This document shows positions 15,830-24,317 of a stretch of DNA of 47,041 bases, one piece after another (within the stretch, counting starts at the first letter, position 1; each line of letters starts with the position of its first letter). Source of the DNA: Symploca sp. SIO2E6 (GTDB lineage: Bacteria > Cyanobacteriota > Cyanobacteriia > Cyanobacteriales > Coleofasciculaceae); contig JAAHGR010000030.1 of NCBI GenBank assembly GCA_010672425.1, forward strand, positions 1-47,041. The letters run 5' to 3'. Made by a program: the position numbers and the translations under genes. Under the pieces are notes generated by a model. The model was not told the DNA's origin. It ran no database searches and saw nothing but the letters and a program-made list of their open reading frames with translations.

Positions 15830-15957
15830 AGGGGAGATGGGAAGATGGGGGAGATGGGGAGATAGGGAGATGGGGGAGATAAGGAGGAACTAGATAAACC
15901 AATTCCCAATTCCCCATTCCCAATTCCCCATTCCCAATTCCCCATTCCCCATTCTTT
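15830..15957. repeat. GGGGAGAT and CCCAATT/CCCCATT arrays between nusB and ftsY
   Basis: GGGGAGAT-like repeats (about 15833-15885) are followed by alternating CCCAATT and CCCCATT heptamers (15900-15953), ending 10 bases before the ftsY ATG; no clear ribosome-binding site is left. Confidence 0.88.
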
Positions 15958-15962
15958 ATCTT

Positions 15963-17690
15963 ATGGTTTTTAATTGGTTTCGCCGACAAATTGGTTCCCA
16001 GAAAGAGACTGCTCAGGAGACTAAGCCTGACACTCAAAGTCCAGTTGAGCAGGAACAAGAGGCTTCAGCAGACAGTGCTGAATCTGAGTTGACTCCAGAG
16101 TCTACCACATCTGTTGATGAAGATTACCTGAGTTGGGCAAAGGCTGCTTACAAAAATATTCAGCAGCAAGAACCCTCAGAAGCAATGACGCCAACTGCTG
16201 CCGAATCTCCTGAGACTTCATCCACAGAGGAGTCAACAGTAGCACCAGCAGAGGTTACGACTTCCCCAGAAACTGCTACCATTGAAACGACAGAAGTTAC
16301 CAGGGAAGAAGATGCGGCTTCCGAGTTAGTTATTCAGGAAGATACCACTACCGAATTAGCAGACCAGAACCTAGAAACTACGACACCGGAATCAGAAGTA
16401 CCGACAGTTATCTCCCAGGAAGAGGCTCCAGCAGCTACAGATAGCTCAGATGAGAGTATACCAGAGGAAGAGCTCGATACTTTGCCAGTGACCACAACTG
16501 AGATTAGTACTCCGGAAACAACGGATACCAGCCAAACAACTGCTCCTGTGCCAATCTGGGCCCGTCAATCGGCTCAAAGGCAAGCGCGACTCGAGCGCCT
16601 CGAAGCAACTGCCATTGAAACCCCGGAACCGGAACCTGTGGCCACAGCACCACAGCCAGAGACAGCAGCAGTTGCCGGTATGGCTTTTGATGAGGAATTT
16701 GTCTGGTCATCTCAAGTATTAGCCAATCAAGGTAGAAGTCCAGAAGAAGTCTCCGCTGAAGAAATTAGTTGGCTCAAGCAACTGCGTCAAGGACTCAGCA
16801 AAACCCGCCTGAGTTTAGTTAACCAACTCAAGGCAGTGGTTGGTCAAGGGCCGTTGAATCAAGATGCTATCCTGGAAATTGAAGCATTGCTCTTGCAGGC
16901 TGACGTCGGTGTAGAAGCAACGGACTATGTGATCGATACCCTGCAAGCTAAAATGCGGGAGGAAGTGTTACCTCCAGAGAAAGCGATCGCTTATTTAAAA
17001 CAAATCCTCAGAGATTTATTGGAGAGTCCCTACTCCCAATCCTACAACCCCACTTTTGCACCGGAAAAAGATACCTTTAATATCTGGTTAATGACTGGTG
17101 TCAATGGAGCTGGTAAAACCACTACTATTGGTAAACTAGCTCATCTGGCGAAAAAATCTGGCTACAGCTGCTTGATTGCTGCTGCTGATACCTTCCGCGC
17201 CGCAGCAGTAGAACAGGTAAAGGTTTGGGGAGAACGCAGTGGTACGGAGGTGATTGCCAACCCAGGCAAGAATACCGATCCGGCAGCAGTAGTATTTGAT
17301 GCGATTACAGCAGCACAAGCACGAAATGCCCAATTACTCTTGGTAGACACCGCAGGTAGGCTGCAAAATAAGAAAAACTTGATGGAGGAACTAGCAAAAA
17401 TTCGACGGATTGTGGACAAAAAAGCCTCTGATGCTCAAGTAGAATCCCTGTTGGTTCTCGATGCTACCCTCGGTCAAAATGGTTTACGTCAAGCGCAAGT
17501 ATTCTCAGAAGCAGCCAAACTCAGTGGCGTGGTCTTGACAAAACTCGATGGCAGTGCTAAAGGAGGTGTTGCCTTAGCAGTAGTGCAGCAGTTAGGTTTG
17601 CCAATTCGGTTTATTGGAGCCGGTGAAGGAATCGAAGATTTGCGTCCTTTCTCTAGTTATGAGTTTGTGGAAGCTTTGCTGAGTGGGTGA
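15963..17690 (+). CDS. ftsY: Signal recognition particle receptor FtsY
   Basis: A 575-residue SRP receptor GTPase. Residues 1 to about 240 form a long acidic, Glu/Thr/Pro-rich A domain, typical of cyanobacteria. The N domain ([19 protein letters not shown]) is followed by the G domain with [14 protein letters not shown] near residue 380, [47 protein letters not shown] and the closing [14 protein letters not shown]. It docks ribosome-SRP complexes at the plasma or thylakoid membrane. The frame is intact and its stop codon runs straight into a heptamer array. Confidence 0.97.
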   Translation: MVFNWFRRQIGSQKETAQETKPDTQSPVEQEQEASADSAESELTPESTTSVDEDYLSWAKAAYKNIQQQEPSEAMTPTAAESPETSSTEESTVAPAEVTTSPETATIETTEVTREEDAASELVIQEDTTTELADQNLETTTPESEVPTVISQEEAPAATDSSDESIPEEELDTLPVTTTEISTPETTDTSQTTAPVPIWARQSAQRQARLERLEATAIETPEPEPVATAPQPETAAVAGMAFDEEFVWSSQVLANQGRSPEEVSAEEISWLKQLRQGLSKTRLSLVNQLKAVVGQGPLNQDAILEIEALLLQADVGVEATDYVIDTLQAKMREEVLPPEKAIAYLKQILRDLLESPYSQSYNPTFAPEKDTFNIWLMTGVNGAGKTTTIGKLAHLAKKSGYSCLIAAADTFRAAAVEQVKVWGERSGTEVIANPGKNTDPAAVVFDAITAAQARNAQLLLVDTAGRLQNKKNLMEELAKIRRIVDKKASDAQVESLLVLDATLGQNGLRQAQVFSEAAKLSGVVLTKLDGSAKGGVALAVVQQLGLPIRFIGAGEGIEDLRPFSSYEFVEALLSG

Positions 17691-17693
17691 AGG

Positions 17694-17892
17694 AGAATGG
17701 GGAATGGGGAATGGGGCATTGGGCATTGGGAATTGGGAATTGGGCATTGGGAATTGGGCATTGGGCATTGGGAATTGGGCATTGGGAATTAGTTTATCTA
17801 GTTCCTCCTTGTCTTCCTTGTCTCCCTTGTCTCCCTTGTCTTCCTTGTCTTCCCCTCCCCGCGTCCCCGCGTCCCCGCGTCCCCGCGTCTCC
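17694..17892. repeat. Three consecutive arrays: GGGAATT/GGGCATT, TCCTTGTCT, CCCCGCGTC
   Basis: Heptamers GGGAATT and GGGCATT (17694-17789), then 9-base TCCTTGTCT-type units (about 17797-17850), then CCCCGCGTC units (17851-17892). They fill the gap between the converging ftsY and HlyD-family genes. Confidence 0.9.
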
Positions 17893-17916
17893 CCACACTC
17901 CTCTCACGCCCATCCC

Positions 17917-19014
17917 TCAGGAGCCTTGCCTTACCCGTCTCAAAATAAAGTTAATCACTCGCTCCTTCCGGGAAATAATGTCTGCTGTAATTTCCATGCC
18001 GGGTTTGATGGCATACTGAGGTGAGGCAGAGTCATTGTTTAGGGAGCCACCCTTGACAAGATAAGCTCTTTCTGGCATAATATCTACCTCGAAGTAAGTG
18101 GTAGCTCCACCGACACAATTTTGATCGCAGGGAAGGACATCGGGAGTCTTTTCCATGACTGTCCCTTGGAGAGTGCCATAGTCAGGATAGGGATAAGCCG
18201 ATACCTGCATTTGTACCGTTTGGCCTGTTTCTACTCGGCCAATATCTTTGGGATATACCCTTGCTTTGACAACCAAAGACGAATCACTCGGAACAATTCG
18301 AGCGATCACATCTCCAGTATTAACCCTTTGTCCAGGATTCGATACCTCCAATTTTAGGATTGTACCAGCATTGGGGGCACGCACTACACTTTTGCTGATT
18401 TCTGCTTCAACCCGTTGTAACTGGCTTTGGTGACGACTGAGACTACCATTAGTTTCATGCAACTTGCGCTTGAGGCTCCGACGCTGATTATCCCACTCCT
18501 GAGCCTGTTGTGACTGCTTTTTCGCTATTTCTACCAAGGCTCTGTCGATGGCCAACTCCATGTCATCTTTTGGTTGCTCTGAGGATGTTAATCCAGCCTG
18601 AGTTAAAATTCTTTGCTCCAGGACTTTGAGTTGAGCCTTGGTTTGAGTTAGTGTGGCTTCATCTTGGGGAATCTTAACTGTTAGGGAATTCTTTGCCGCT
18701 TCCAGGCGATTGAAGTTTGGGTTATCGATATGAGCGATTACCCCTCCTGCTGCAACTACCTGGTTTTCCTTAACTTCAATACTCTTGATGGTTCCTGGGG
18801 TTTCAGCTTGAGTAGTTTGTACCTCTCCTGCAGGACGAACATTCCCCATTGCCCTTACCTTGACATTATACTCAATCGACGAAGCAAGAACAACAGCGGC
18901 ACCAAAAGTACCGACCAGAAGCATACCACCTAGGGTCATCCAGCGACTAATCGGTGGCAGAAATTCGTCATTCTGGAGTGGTTGGAGTGAATCCAATTCA
19001 GGTTTGCTAAACAT
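17917..19014 (-). CDS. HlyD-family membrane-fusion (periplasmic adaptor) protein
   Basis: A 365-residue adaptor protein from ATG 19014; a longer frame to 19179 consists of repeat-derived residues and was not used. One transmembrane segment near residues 23-45 ([19 protein letters not shown]), then the first biotinyl-lipoyl-like strand set ([20 protein letters not shown]), a long coiled-coil hairpin (about residues 105-215, Gln/Leu-rich), the second lipoyl half ([20 protein letters not shown]) and a beta-barrel end ([20 protein letters not shown]). These proteins link an inner-membrane exporter, often an ABC transporter of type I secretion, to an outer-membrane channel. No transporter partner lies in the window, so it is an orphan here. 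Confidence 0.85.
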   Translation of the reverse strand: MFSKPELDSLQPLQNDEFLPPISRWMTLGGMLLVGTFGAAVVLASSIEYNVKVRAMGNVRPAGEVQTTQAETPGTIKSIEVKENQVVAAGGVIAHIDNPNFNRLEAAKNSLTVKIPQDEATLTQTKAQLKVLEQRILTQAGLTSSEQPKDDMELAIDRALVEIAKKQSQQAQEWDNQRRSLKRKLHETNGSLSRHQSQLQRVEAEISKSVVRAPNAGTILKLEVSNPGQRVNTGDVIARIVPSDSSLVVKARVYPKDIGRVETGQTVQMQVSAYPYPDYGTLQGTVMEKTPDVLPCDQNCVGGATTYFEVDIMPERAYLVKGGSLNNDSASPQYAIKPGMEITADIISRKERVINFILRRVRQGS

Positions 19015-19021
19015 TAGTTCT

Positions 19022-19090
19022 TTGGGGAATTGGGAATTGGGAATTGGGAATTGGGAATGGAGAAGGGGAATGGAGAATGGAGAATGGGAA
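19022..19090. repeat. GGGAATT/GGAGAAT heptamer array
   Basis: Lies directly upstream of the HlyD-family start codon (- strand) and occupies the place where a ribosome-binding site and promoter would be expected. Confidence 0.88.
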
Positions 19091-19258
19091 AAGAAGTTGT
19101 TGCTTCTATTCACAGCGGGTGCTGTTAGTCCCCCTCTATTTTCCTTACCTTTTGACCAGCAACCTAAATTACATTTCACTGGCTGAGGGGGAAATCAGGA
19201 TTTAATTTGTGCTGAATGGGATGTGAATGTTGAATGGTGTAAAACAGGAGTCAGGAGT

Positions 19259-19312
19259 CAGGAGTCAGGAGCCAGGAGTTTTTTTAAGAAAACTCCTGGC
19301 TCCTGACTCCTG
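19259..19312. repeat. Perfect 24-bp hairpin built from AGGAGTC heptamers
   Basis: Arms 19259-19282 and 19289-19312 are exact complements with a 6-base loop; the left arm continues an AGGAGTC tandem array (19246-19270). It sits between the divergent HlyD-family gene and the exported-protein gene, 45 bases before the latter. Confidence 0.88.
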
Positions 19313-19357
19313 TTCCCTACTGTAATATAGCGACAATTGACACTCTAAAAAACCTTT

Positions 19358-20230
19358 ATGAAAAGCCAATCCTTACTCGGTTTGATCACCAGCCTAACAA
19401 TCTCAGGCACAGTTCCCTTCCTCGCAACTGTTATTAATCCGGCTCCCGCCTTTGCTGACAATGCTTCTGTCATTCGGAAAGTAGTGCTATTTGACTTATT
19501 CCAAAGAGGAGGATTTTCTGGTATTACTCCTGAGGTGACCAAAGTCACTGTTGTTGACTCCTATGGTTTGGCTCACTGGTTTTGGGGACAAGGTAGAGGA
19601 GAAACCTTTCTCATCAGGGAAAATGAGAAGTGGCGAACCATTGTTTCTACTAGTGGAGCCTTACATCCTAGTACTCTTGTTCGCTATGGTATTCCCCGTG
19701 ATACTGCTCGGACTATAATCAATCTGGATCGCGGTGGATCTGAGGAGTCCCTAGCAGTAGCGGAACCTTTTATTCCAGTATTGCCTCAACTCCAACAACA
19801 AACCGACGTGCTCATTCTCTTACCCAGTGAAATGCCGCTCAAAGGAAGACCAATTTATGTAACCTCCCAAATTGGTAATGATCAGTACCAACTGAATCTA
19901 GAACTTGATAGTAAATGTCGGGGGGTAATCGCTTGTACCATTGGTTCCTTCTCTGCTGAACCAGTAGGTAAGTTATATTATGCCGATGATCCATTCACCA
20001 AAGAAGTACATTTAGCCAAAGGTATTCCAGGTTACTTCATCCCCAGCAGATGCGACCCCACTTCCCGCCGTACTGAAAGGAATTTTTATTGTAGACCATC
20101 TACTATTGAATGGATATGGGAAGATTCCGTTTACAGAATTTCCCTAAGAGGAGTTGGCAGGAATGTCAGCGAAGAGGAAGCAATTCTGAGCGCAATTGCT
20201 AATTCAGCCATAGAAGCCGGACCCCGTTAG
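19358..20230 (+). CDS. Exported protein of unknown function
   Basis: A 290-residue protein. The first 34 residues look like a signal peptide (KSQ, hydrophobic [20 protein letters not shown], then PAPAFA before DNAS). I do not recognise a named domain; the mature part contains [33 protein letters not shown] and a four-cysteine stretch (CRGVIACT and [14 protein letters not shown]) that could form disulfides, in keeping with a periplasmic or outer location. The start is well placed behind a short AT-rich gap after the hairpin. The last codons (GPR) run into a GGGGAGAT array. Confidence 0.75.
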   Translation: MKSQSLLGLITSLTISGTVPFLATVINPAPAFADNASVIRKVVLFDLFQRGGFSGITPEVTKVTVVDSYGLAHWFWGQGRGETFLIRENEKWRTIVSTSGALHPSTLVRYGIPRDTARTIINLDRGGSEESLAVAEPFIPVLPQLQQQTDVLILLPSEMPLKGRPIYVTSQIGNDQYQLNLELDSKCRGVIACTIGSFSAEPVGKLYYADDPFTKEVHLAKGIPGYFIPSRCDPTSRRTERNFYCRPSTIEWIWEDSVYRISLRGVGRNVSEEEAILSAIANSAIEAGPR

Positions 20231-20412
20231 GGGATGGGGGGATGGGGAGATGGGGAGGGTGGGGAGATGGGGAAGACAAGGGAGACAAGGGAGATAAGGA
20301 AGATATTCCCAATTCCCAATTCCCAATTCCCAATTCCCAATTCCCAATTCCCAATTCCCAATTCCCAATTCCCAATTCCCAATTCCCAAACAACCAACAA
20401 CCAACAACCAAC
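20227..20412. repeat. GGGGAGAT, AAGGGAGAC, TTCCCAA and CCAACAA arrays
   Basis: Successive arrays: GGGGAGAT-type (20231-20272), AAGGGAGAC-type (20276-20303), about twelve TTCCCAA heptamers (20305-20389) and CAACCAA (20390-20412). The arrays are open in several frames and generate spurious reading frames on both strands. Confidence 0.92.
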
Positions 20413-20418
20413 AATTTT

Positions 20419-21261
20419 ATGAATACACAAGATACTTCAGCATCTTCTCCTATACAAATCCGTCCTTTGAGACTGCGGGTAGACACTCAGACTGAAGATG
20501 TGCGGATTGAGCTTGTGCCGATGATTGATGTAATTTTTTGTATTCTGACATTCTTCATCCTGGCAGCAGTGGGTTTTTCTCGCCAGCAAGCAATTAATGT
20601 TGATATACCCAAAGCTCAAACCGGGACACCACAAGGAAAGGAAATCTTGATGATCACTCTCGATCAAAAAGGTAAAATTTACGTTGAACAAGACCCTATA
20701 CTCAGTGAAGAGCAGTTTAAGGGGAAACTGGAGGCTTATCGTCAGCAGAATCCTACTGGCTTGATGGCACTATATGCTTCTGAGGATGCCCTTTACAATA
20801 AAGTTGTGCAGGTGTTGGATCTTCTCAGGGAAGTGGGAGGCGAGCGGGTGGCTTTAGCAACTCTAGCTGGGAAGCCGTTACCAATTAATCAGGAGGCTAC
20901 TCCACAAGCACCAACGACTTCTGTCCCTGGCTTTAATCCTAACCAACCACCAGCTACTTCTGCTCCTGGCACGATACCAGCCACTCCAGGTATTAACCCT
21001 GATTTAGGGGGTATTCCCACTAACCCGAATCAACAACCGTCAGGAATACCTAACTTGAATAATCCAGGTGCTGGTACTTTACCGCAGCAAGGAATACCTA
21101 ACTTGAACAATCCAGGTGCTGGTACTCTACCACAGCAAGGAATACCTAACTTGAACAGTCCAGGTACTCTACCACCGTCTTCGCCTGGAGGGAGGGGGGT
21201 GAATCCGAATCCTAGTCCTACAGCTTCTCCCAAAAAGAAGGATTTTGCTCCTGAGAGTTAA
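20419..21261 (+). CDS. exbD: ExbD/TolR-family biopolymer transport protein with repeat tail
   Basis: A 280-residue protein from ATG 20419; the frame is open upstream only through the heptamer array. Residues about 20-150 are ExbD/TolR: the transmembrane segment with the conserved Asp ([20 protein letters not shown]) and the periplasmic part ending at LAGKPLPI. ExbD works with ExbB to harness proton motive force for TonB-dependent transport. The remaining 125 residues are Pro/Gly/Asn-rich and carry a tandem 16-residue unit ([16 protein letters not shown], two full copies and a third partial). No exbB or tonB is adjacent, which is unusual. Confidence 0.85.
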   Translation: MNTQDTSASSPIQIRPLRLRVDTQTEDVRIELVPMIDVIFCILTFFILAAVGFSRQQAINVDIPKAQTGTPQGKEILMITLDQKGKIYVEQDPILSEEQFKGKLEAYRQQNPTGLMALYASEDALYNKVVQVLDLLREVGGERVALATLAGKPLPINQEATPQAPTTSVPGFNPNQPPATSAPGTIPATPGINPDLGGIPTNPNQQPSGIPNLNNPGAGTLPQQGIPNLNNPGAGTLPQQGIPNLNSPGTLPPSSPGGRGVNPNPSPTASPKKKDFAPES

Positions 21262-21276
21262 TCGACCCTATTTCAA

Positions 21277-21391
21277 GGTTATTTGTTATTTGTTATTTGT
21301 TATTTGTTATTTGTTTTTTCCAAACAACTAACAACTAAAACGTTAGCGCAGCGGCACGAAGTGCAATCCCCCGTGCTGTCTTCCGGGGGAT
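21277..21391. repeat. TTATTTG heptamers and small palindromes
   Basis: TTATTTG heptamers (21277-21318), a GCAC-GAA-GTGC hairpin (21354-21364) and an ATCCCCCG/CGGGGGAT hairpin (21366-21373, 21384-21391). The last could serve as a 3' end signal for the exbD-like gene, though no T-run follows. Confidence 0.7.
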
Positions 21392-21477
21392 GAGTTAATT
21401 ATTAAATCGTGCTGTTTGCTTAGTTGTTGGCAGTGAAATACCAACAATAATACATACCACTTAACACCTAATTGAAC

Positions 21478-22059
21478 ATGATCTTAGCTATAAAAAAACT
21501 GACTTTTGCAGAGTATCTTAAGTATGACGATGGTACTGATACTATCTATGAATTGGTTGATGGAGAATTAATCCCGATGAGTCTTGGCACAGGAAAACAT
21601 GGTGCAGTGGCAAAATTGCTAGAACGAAACTTTGATGATCAGAGTACCAAAATGGGGAATAATTGGACAGCACAAAGGTTTGCAGTCGGCATTCGTTCCC
21701 CCCGGGGAGGGCGTTGGGATACCGCAAGAATTCCCGATGTAGTTGTCTTACCCTTAGAGCAATGGCAGAGTCTTGCTAACCGGGAAGCGATTATTGAGCC
21801 GAATGAACCTCCCCCTATTTTAGTACTAGAAGTCGTCAGTGAGTCCACCCAAAGTACAGATTATCGCAGCAAGCGTTCCGAATATGCTGTCCTCGAAATT
21901 CCCGAATACTGGATTGTTGATCCTCTTCGAGAAGTGATAACAGTATGTACCCTAGTAGAAGGGTTTTATGATGCAGTGGAATTCCGAGGGAAGGAACCGA
22001 TCATCTCTCCCAAGTTTCCGGAATTAGACTTAAGTGCTGAGGTGGTTTTCACAGCGTAG
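21478..22059 (+). CDS. Uma2 family (DUF820) putative endonuclease
   Basis: A 193-residue, full-length Uma2 protein of the PD-(D/E)XK nuclease superfamily. Visible are the opening LTFAEYLKYDDGTDTIYELVDGEL, the catalytic Asp in ARIPDVVVLP, the Glu in PPILVLEVVSEST, and RSKRSEYAVLEIPEYWIVDP. The ending ISPKFPELDLSAE is the usual C-terminus. The family is greatly expanded in cyanobacteria with no settled role. ATG 21478 is preferred over TTG 21472. At least three Uma2 fragments are elsewhere in this window; this is the only intact one. Confidence 0.88.
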   Translation: MILAIKKLTFAEYLKYDDGTDTIYELVDGELIPMSLGTGKHGAVAKLLERNFDDQSTKMGNNWTAQRFAVGIRSPRGGRWDTARIPDVVVLPLEQWQSLANREAIIEPNEPPPILVLEVVSESTQSTDYRSKRSEYAVLEIPEYWIVDPLREVITVCTLVEGFYDAVEFRGKEPIISPKFPELDLSAEVVFTA

Positions 22060-22060
22060 T

Positions 22061-22077
22061 GCGAGCATCTTGCTCGC
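22061..22077. repeat. Short palindrome GCGAGCA-TCT-TGCTCGC
   Basis: A 7-bp perfect inverted repeat located two bases after the Uma2 stop codon, the same position relative to its gene as the related palindrome at 1624-1640. It also sits near the truncated 3' end of the toxin fragment on the opposite strand. Confidence 0.65.
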
Positions 22078-22086
22078 GTTTGATCT

Positions 22087-22248
22087 CTACAGATAGTGAG
22101 CCATTACAACTCGTTTTTCTTGACGTGCATAATCAAGTACATTTGCATCTGATTGACCCATCAAATTCGCTTCATTAGCTGTAACTACATCATGACCTGT
22201 ATCCCGAAGTAAATTGACTAAGCGTTTTGCTTGGGAGTCTTCATCCAT
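22087..22248 (-). pseudogene. Truncated DUF5615-type PIN-like toxin
   Basis: The product MDEDSQAKRLVNLLRDTGHDVVTANEANL matches the N-terminal half of DUF5615 PIN-like proteins. It stops at VVMAHYL after about 54 residues, where relatives continue for some 50 more with the second acidic motif, so the 3' half is missing. ATG 22248 overlaps the TGA of the upstream antitoxin gene (ATGGATGA), the normal coupled arrangement; an upstream CTG or TTG could add the usual SLRIL residues. With its antitoxin also broken, the whole module is probably dead. Confidence 0.68.
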
Positions 22249-22904
22249 GAGAATTCTTAGGCTCAACAGAAACTCCTTCTTGTGCAAGACGATAGCCTTC
22301 TTCTTCTGCTTCCAGTTTCAAGAGTTCTTGGTGGCTCTCACAGTAGCGGATTGCTTCAGAAACAGCAGCAAGGGGTAGCTCCCAGTTATACCAAATCCGG
22401 TTACAATGGAGCCGCTTTGGCAAACTGCGAAAACTCGCTCTGAGACGTTGCATGCAACGTCTCTACAGGGTGAGATATAGCGGGTATATCGATACCGGAT
22501 TTGGTATTATCTGCTGCTTCTTCTAAGGACAGTTCGTTAACAATCATATCTCGCCAAACACTAAAAGCACGTAGTTTGCCTCCCTTGATATAAAGTTGTT
22601 TTCGCCAAGGGTGAGGACGTGGCACTAAATACTGCCATTCCTCTTGATGAGGTGGTGCTTCCAATTCAGGAATCAGTAGGCGTATTTGTTCCTCTTGATT
22701 GTGTAGGAATAGTTCACTGCCGGGTTTGAGATGCTGTTTAAGAGTTACTATTACTGCAATAGAGCGAAGAATCCTTTCTTCAATGTTGCTAGCACCAAGA
22801 GCATTTTTCAGCCAGTTCAGTTGCGCTTCCTGTTCTGGCGTTATCTGCAAGTTCTGCTGTTTGGTTGCTGGTGTTTCTGGGGGAGAAGATGTCGGTTTAG
22901 TCAT
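22241..22904 (-). pseudogene. DUF433-family antitoxin gene interrupted by a miniature element
   Basis: The upstream part (22904 to about 22507) encodes 133 residues ending WRDMIVNELSLEEAAD, with the DUF433 pattern RKQLYIKGGKLRAFSVWRDM; the downstream part (about 22388 to 22241) encodes NWELPLAAVSEAIRYCESHQ to the stop. Removing the 118-bp element and one TAA joins them exactly as ...EEAADNWELPL..., as expected for the family. The insertion adds an in-frame stop after TKSGIDIPAISHPVETLH-type residues, so full-length antitoxin cannot be made. Confidence 0.82.
22389..22506. mobile_element. 118-bp MITE, TACCAAATCCGG family, in the DUF433 gene
   Basis: Terminal inverted repeats TACCAAATCCGG and CCGGATTTGGTA, flanked on both sides by TAA, a 3-bp target duplication. 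It contains a GAGACGTTGCATGCAACGTC palindrome. A second complete copy is at 41195-41311 with TGA duplications, and a right end with degenerate left end ends at 13288. Confidence 0.88.
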
Positions 22905-23055
22905 ATTTCCAAATCTTAAAACAAAAGTATGCGTTCCAACAAACGCACTCGACCTAAACGTCTACAGACGCGATCGGCCAACATCTTGACTGATAGTTTA
23001 GCACACCAAGTACGGAAGACCCCTTTTTGGGCTCAGAGTTGAGTAAAAGGATGGA

Positions 23056-23340
23056 CTAAGCCGCGATCGCTACTTCTCCACGAGTCACGATCGCCCCAAA
23101 ATGACGCAACACTCCCAGCATGTCGTACAACTCATTGCGCCGCTGTCGCCACAATGAGAAATCATCAGAAAAGCCATAAACTGACGGCTCATCCGCCTGA
23201 CCTCTCACCAACTTGATAAAGATACCGTGATTGCCATTGCAGATAAATCCAAAGGTTGGACTCTCTTTATTGGGACTGGTGAGCATATAGAATAATGCCT
23301 GAGCAAAACCTGCTGATAGACATAATAGGATTGATTGACG
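23056..23340 (-). pseudogene. C-terminal fragment resembling a type I restriction R-like protein
   Basis: The frame reads RQSILLCLSAGFAQALFYML, TSPNKESPTFGFICNGNHG and SDDFSLWRQRRNELYDML. This resembles the C-terminal part of short cyanobacterial proteins annotated as type I restriction endonuclease subunit R (COG4748-like): a TFGxxxNGxxxxFxKL strand pair and an RNELYxxLxxL helix. An in-frame TAA lies just upstream of the RQSILL part, so the N-terminal nuclease portion is gone. From ATG 23286 it could still give a 76-residue peptide. It diverges from the small gene at 23344. Confidence 0.55.
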
Positions 23341-23343
23341 GAT

Positions 23344-23589
23344 ATGTTAACTGATACAGAAATAAAACTCAAGGGCATAGAAGCGCTAATTAATGCCTTA
23401 GGCAAAGTACAAGCTGAGAAGTTTGTCAGTCTCATCTTGCGAGAACCATTTGATTATACTTTGTGGCAAAGAAATCTTTGGTCTGATGCAAGTTTAGAAG
23501 AACTTAGTCAAAATGCCATGAATAACTATAGAGCAAACAAGATAGTCCCTGAACAACAGGATACAGTTGGTGGAGCACCTCAAAATTAG
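23344..23589 (+). CDS. Small conserved protein, possible antitoxin
   Basis: An 81-residue protein beginning MLTDTEIKLKGIEALINALG, with VQAEKFVSLILREPFDYTLWQ in the middle and a Gln/Asn-rich end. I have seen similar small cyanobacterial proteins next to toxin-like genes, but no function can be stated. ATG 23344 fits the family start better than TTG 23335. No intact partner is adjacent: the gene upstream on the other strand is a fragment. The 180 bases after it hold GGTGTTA-type repeats and nothing else that I recognise. Confidence 0.55.
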   Translation: MLTDTEIKLKGIEALINALGKVQAEKFVSLILREPFDYTLWQRNLWSDASLEELSQNAMNNYRANKIVPEQQDTVGGAPQN

Positions 23590-23769
23590 GTGTTAGGAAT
23601 AGGAGTGTTGGTTGTGGTTATCGTTATTGTTTGCTATCATTACCTAACACCTATATCAACCAAGAATGAAGACTTATTCAGCAAGCCCTGTTTAGGAAGC
23701 GATCGCGCTATGACCGGACTTACACTCATTATTTTGAGATGCCAGTAATCTGAGTTCAGTGTTAGGAGT

Positions 23770-24192
23770 TCAGAGTTTTGGAGTTATAACAAAGCGTCCG
23801 ACGGCAACGAGGAAACCACCAACCGCAGTGATTAAAATGCCGATCAATGTCCAAATTTGGGCTTTGGATGACCCTTTTAGTTCTTTGACGTCAATTTCTA
23901 TCGAGTCTAGTCTTGTTTCTACTTTGGTTTGGCTTTTCTCTAAGTTACCAAGACGTTCATCAATCTTATCTAATTTGTCACCAAATTTATCAAACTCAGC
24001 CTTAGTCTCTTTTTGAAAGGTGTCAAACTTAGTCTCAAACTTTTCGTCAATCTTGTCTAACTCAGCCTTGGTCTCTTTTTGAAAGGTGTCGAGCTTAGTT
24101 TCAAACTTTTCATCAATCTTGTCTAACTTATGATTGATCTGCTTAAGAATCTCCTCAAGGGAATAAGTTACAGTTATGGGGCTTTGGCTCAT
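23770..24192 (-). CDS. Coiled-coil protein with C-terminal membrane anchor
   Basis: A 140-residue protein. Residues about 10-110 are a heptad-rich coiled coil that includes a 23-residue tandem duplication (units of KIDEKFETKLDTFQKETKAE type). Residues about 112-133 form a single transmembrane segment (WTLIGILITAVGGFLVAVG). The architecture resembles XhlA-type and related small coiled-coil membrane proteins of unknown role. ATG 24192 has GGAG eight bases upstream. The number of duplicated coil units is likely to vary between strains. Confidence 0.72.
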   Translation of the reverse strand: MSQSPITVTYSLEEILKQINHKLDKIDEKFETKLDTFQKETKAELDKIDEKFETKFDTFQKETKAEFDKFGDKLDKIDERLGNLEKSQTKVETRLDSIEIDVKELKGSSKAQIWTLIGILITAVGGFLVAVGRFVITPKL

Positions 24193-24317
24193 GGTTTAAA
24201 CTCCAACCAAAATTTGTACGGTTTTCCTCCCTTGTCTCCTTATCTACCTTGTCCTCCTTGTCTTGTCCCAACCCGAAAGTAAAAAACCTACCCTTGTCAG
24301 GGGGTTAGGGGTGGGTT

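Noticed and set aside
19015..19179. Longer N-terminus for the HlyD-family protein
   Set aside because: The extra 55 residues include FPIPNSQ units encoded by the heptamer array; ATG 19014 directly precedes the usual N-terminal region.
20204..20486. Several overlapping frames on both strands made of NWELGIG or FPIPNSQ units
   Set aside because: They are translations of the TTCCCAA array, which is open in several frames.
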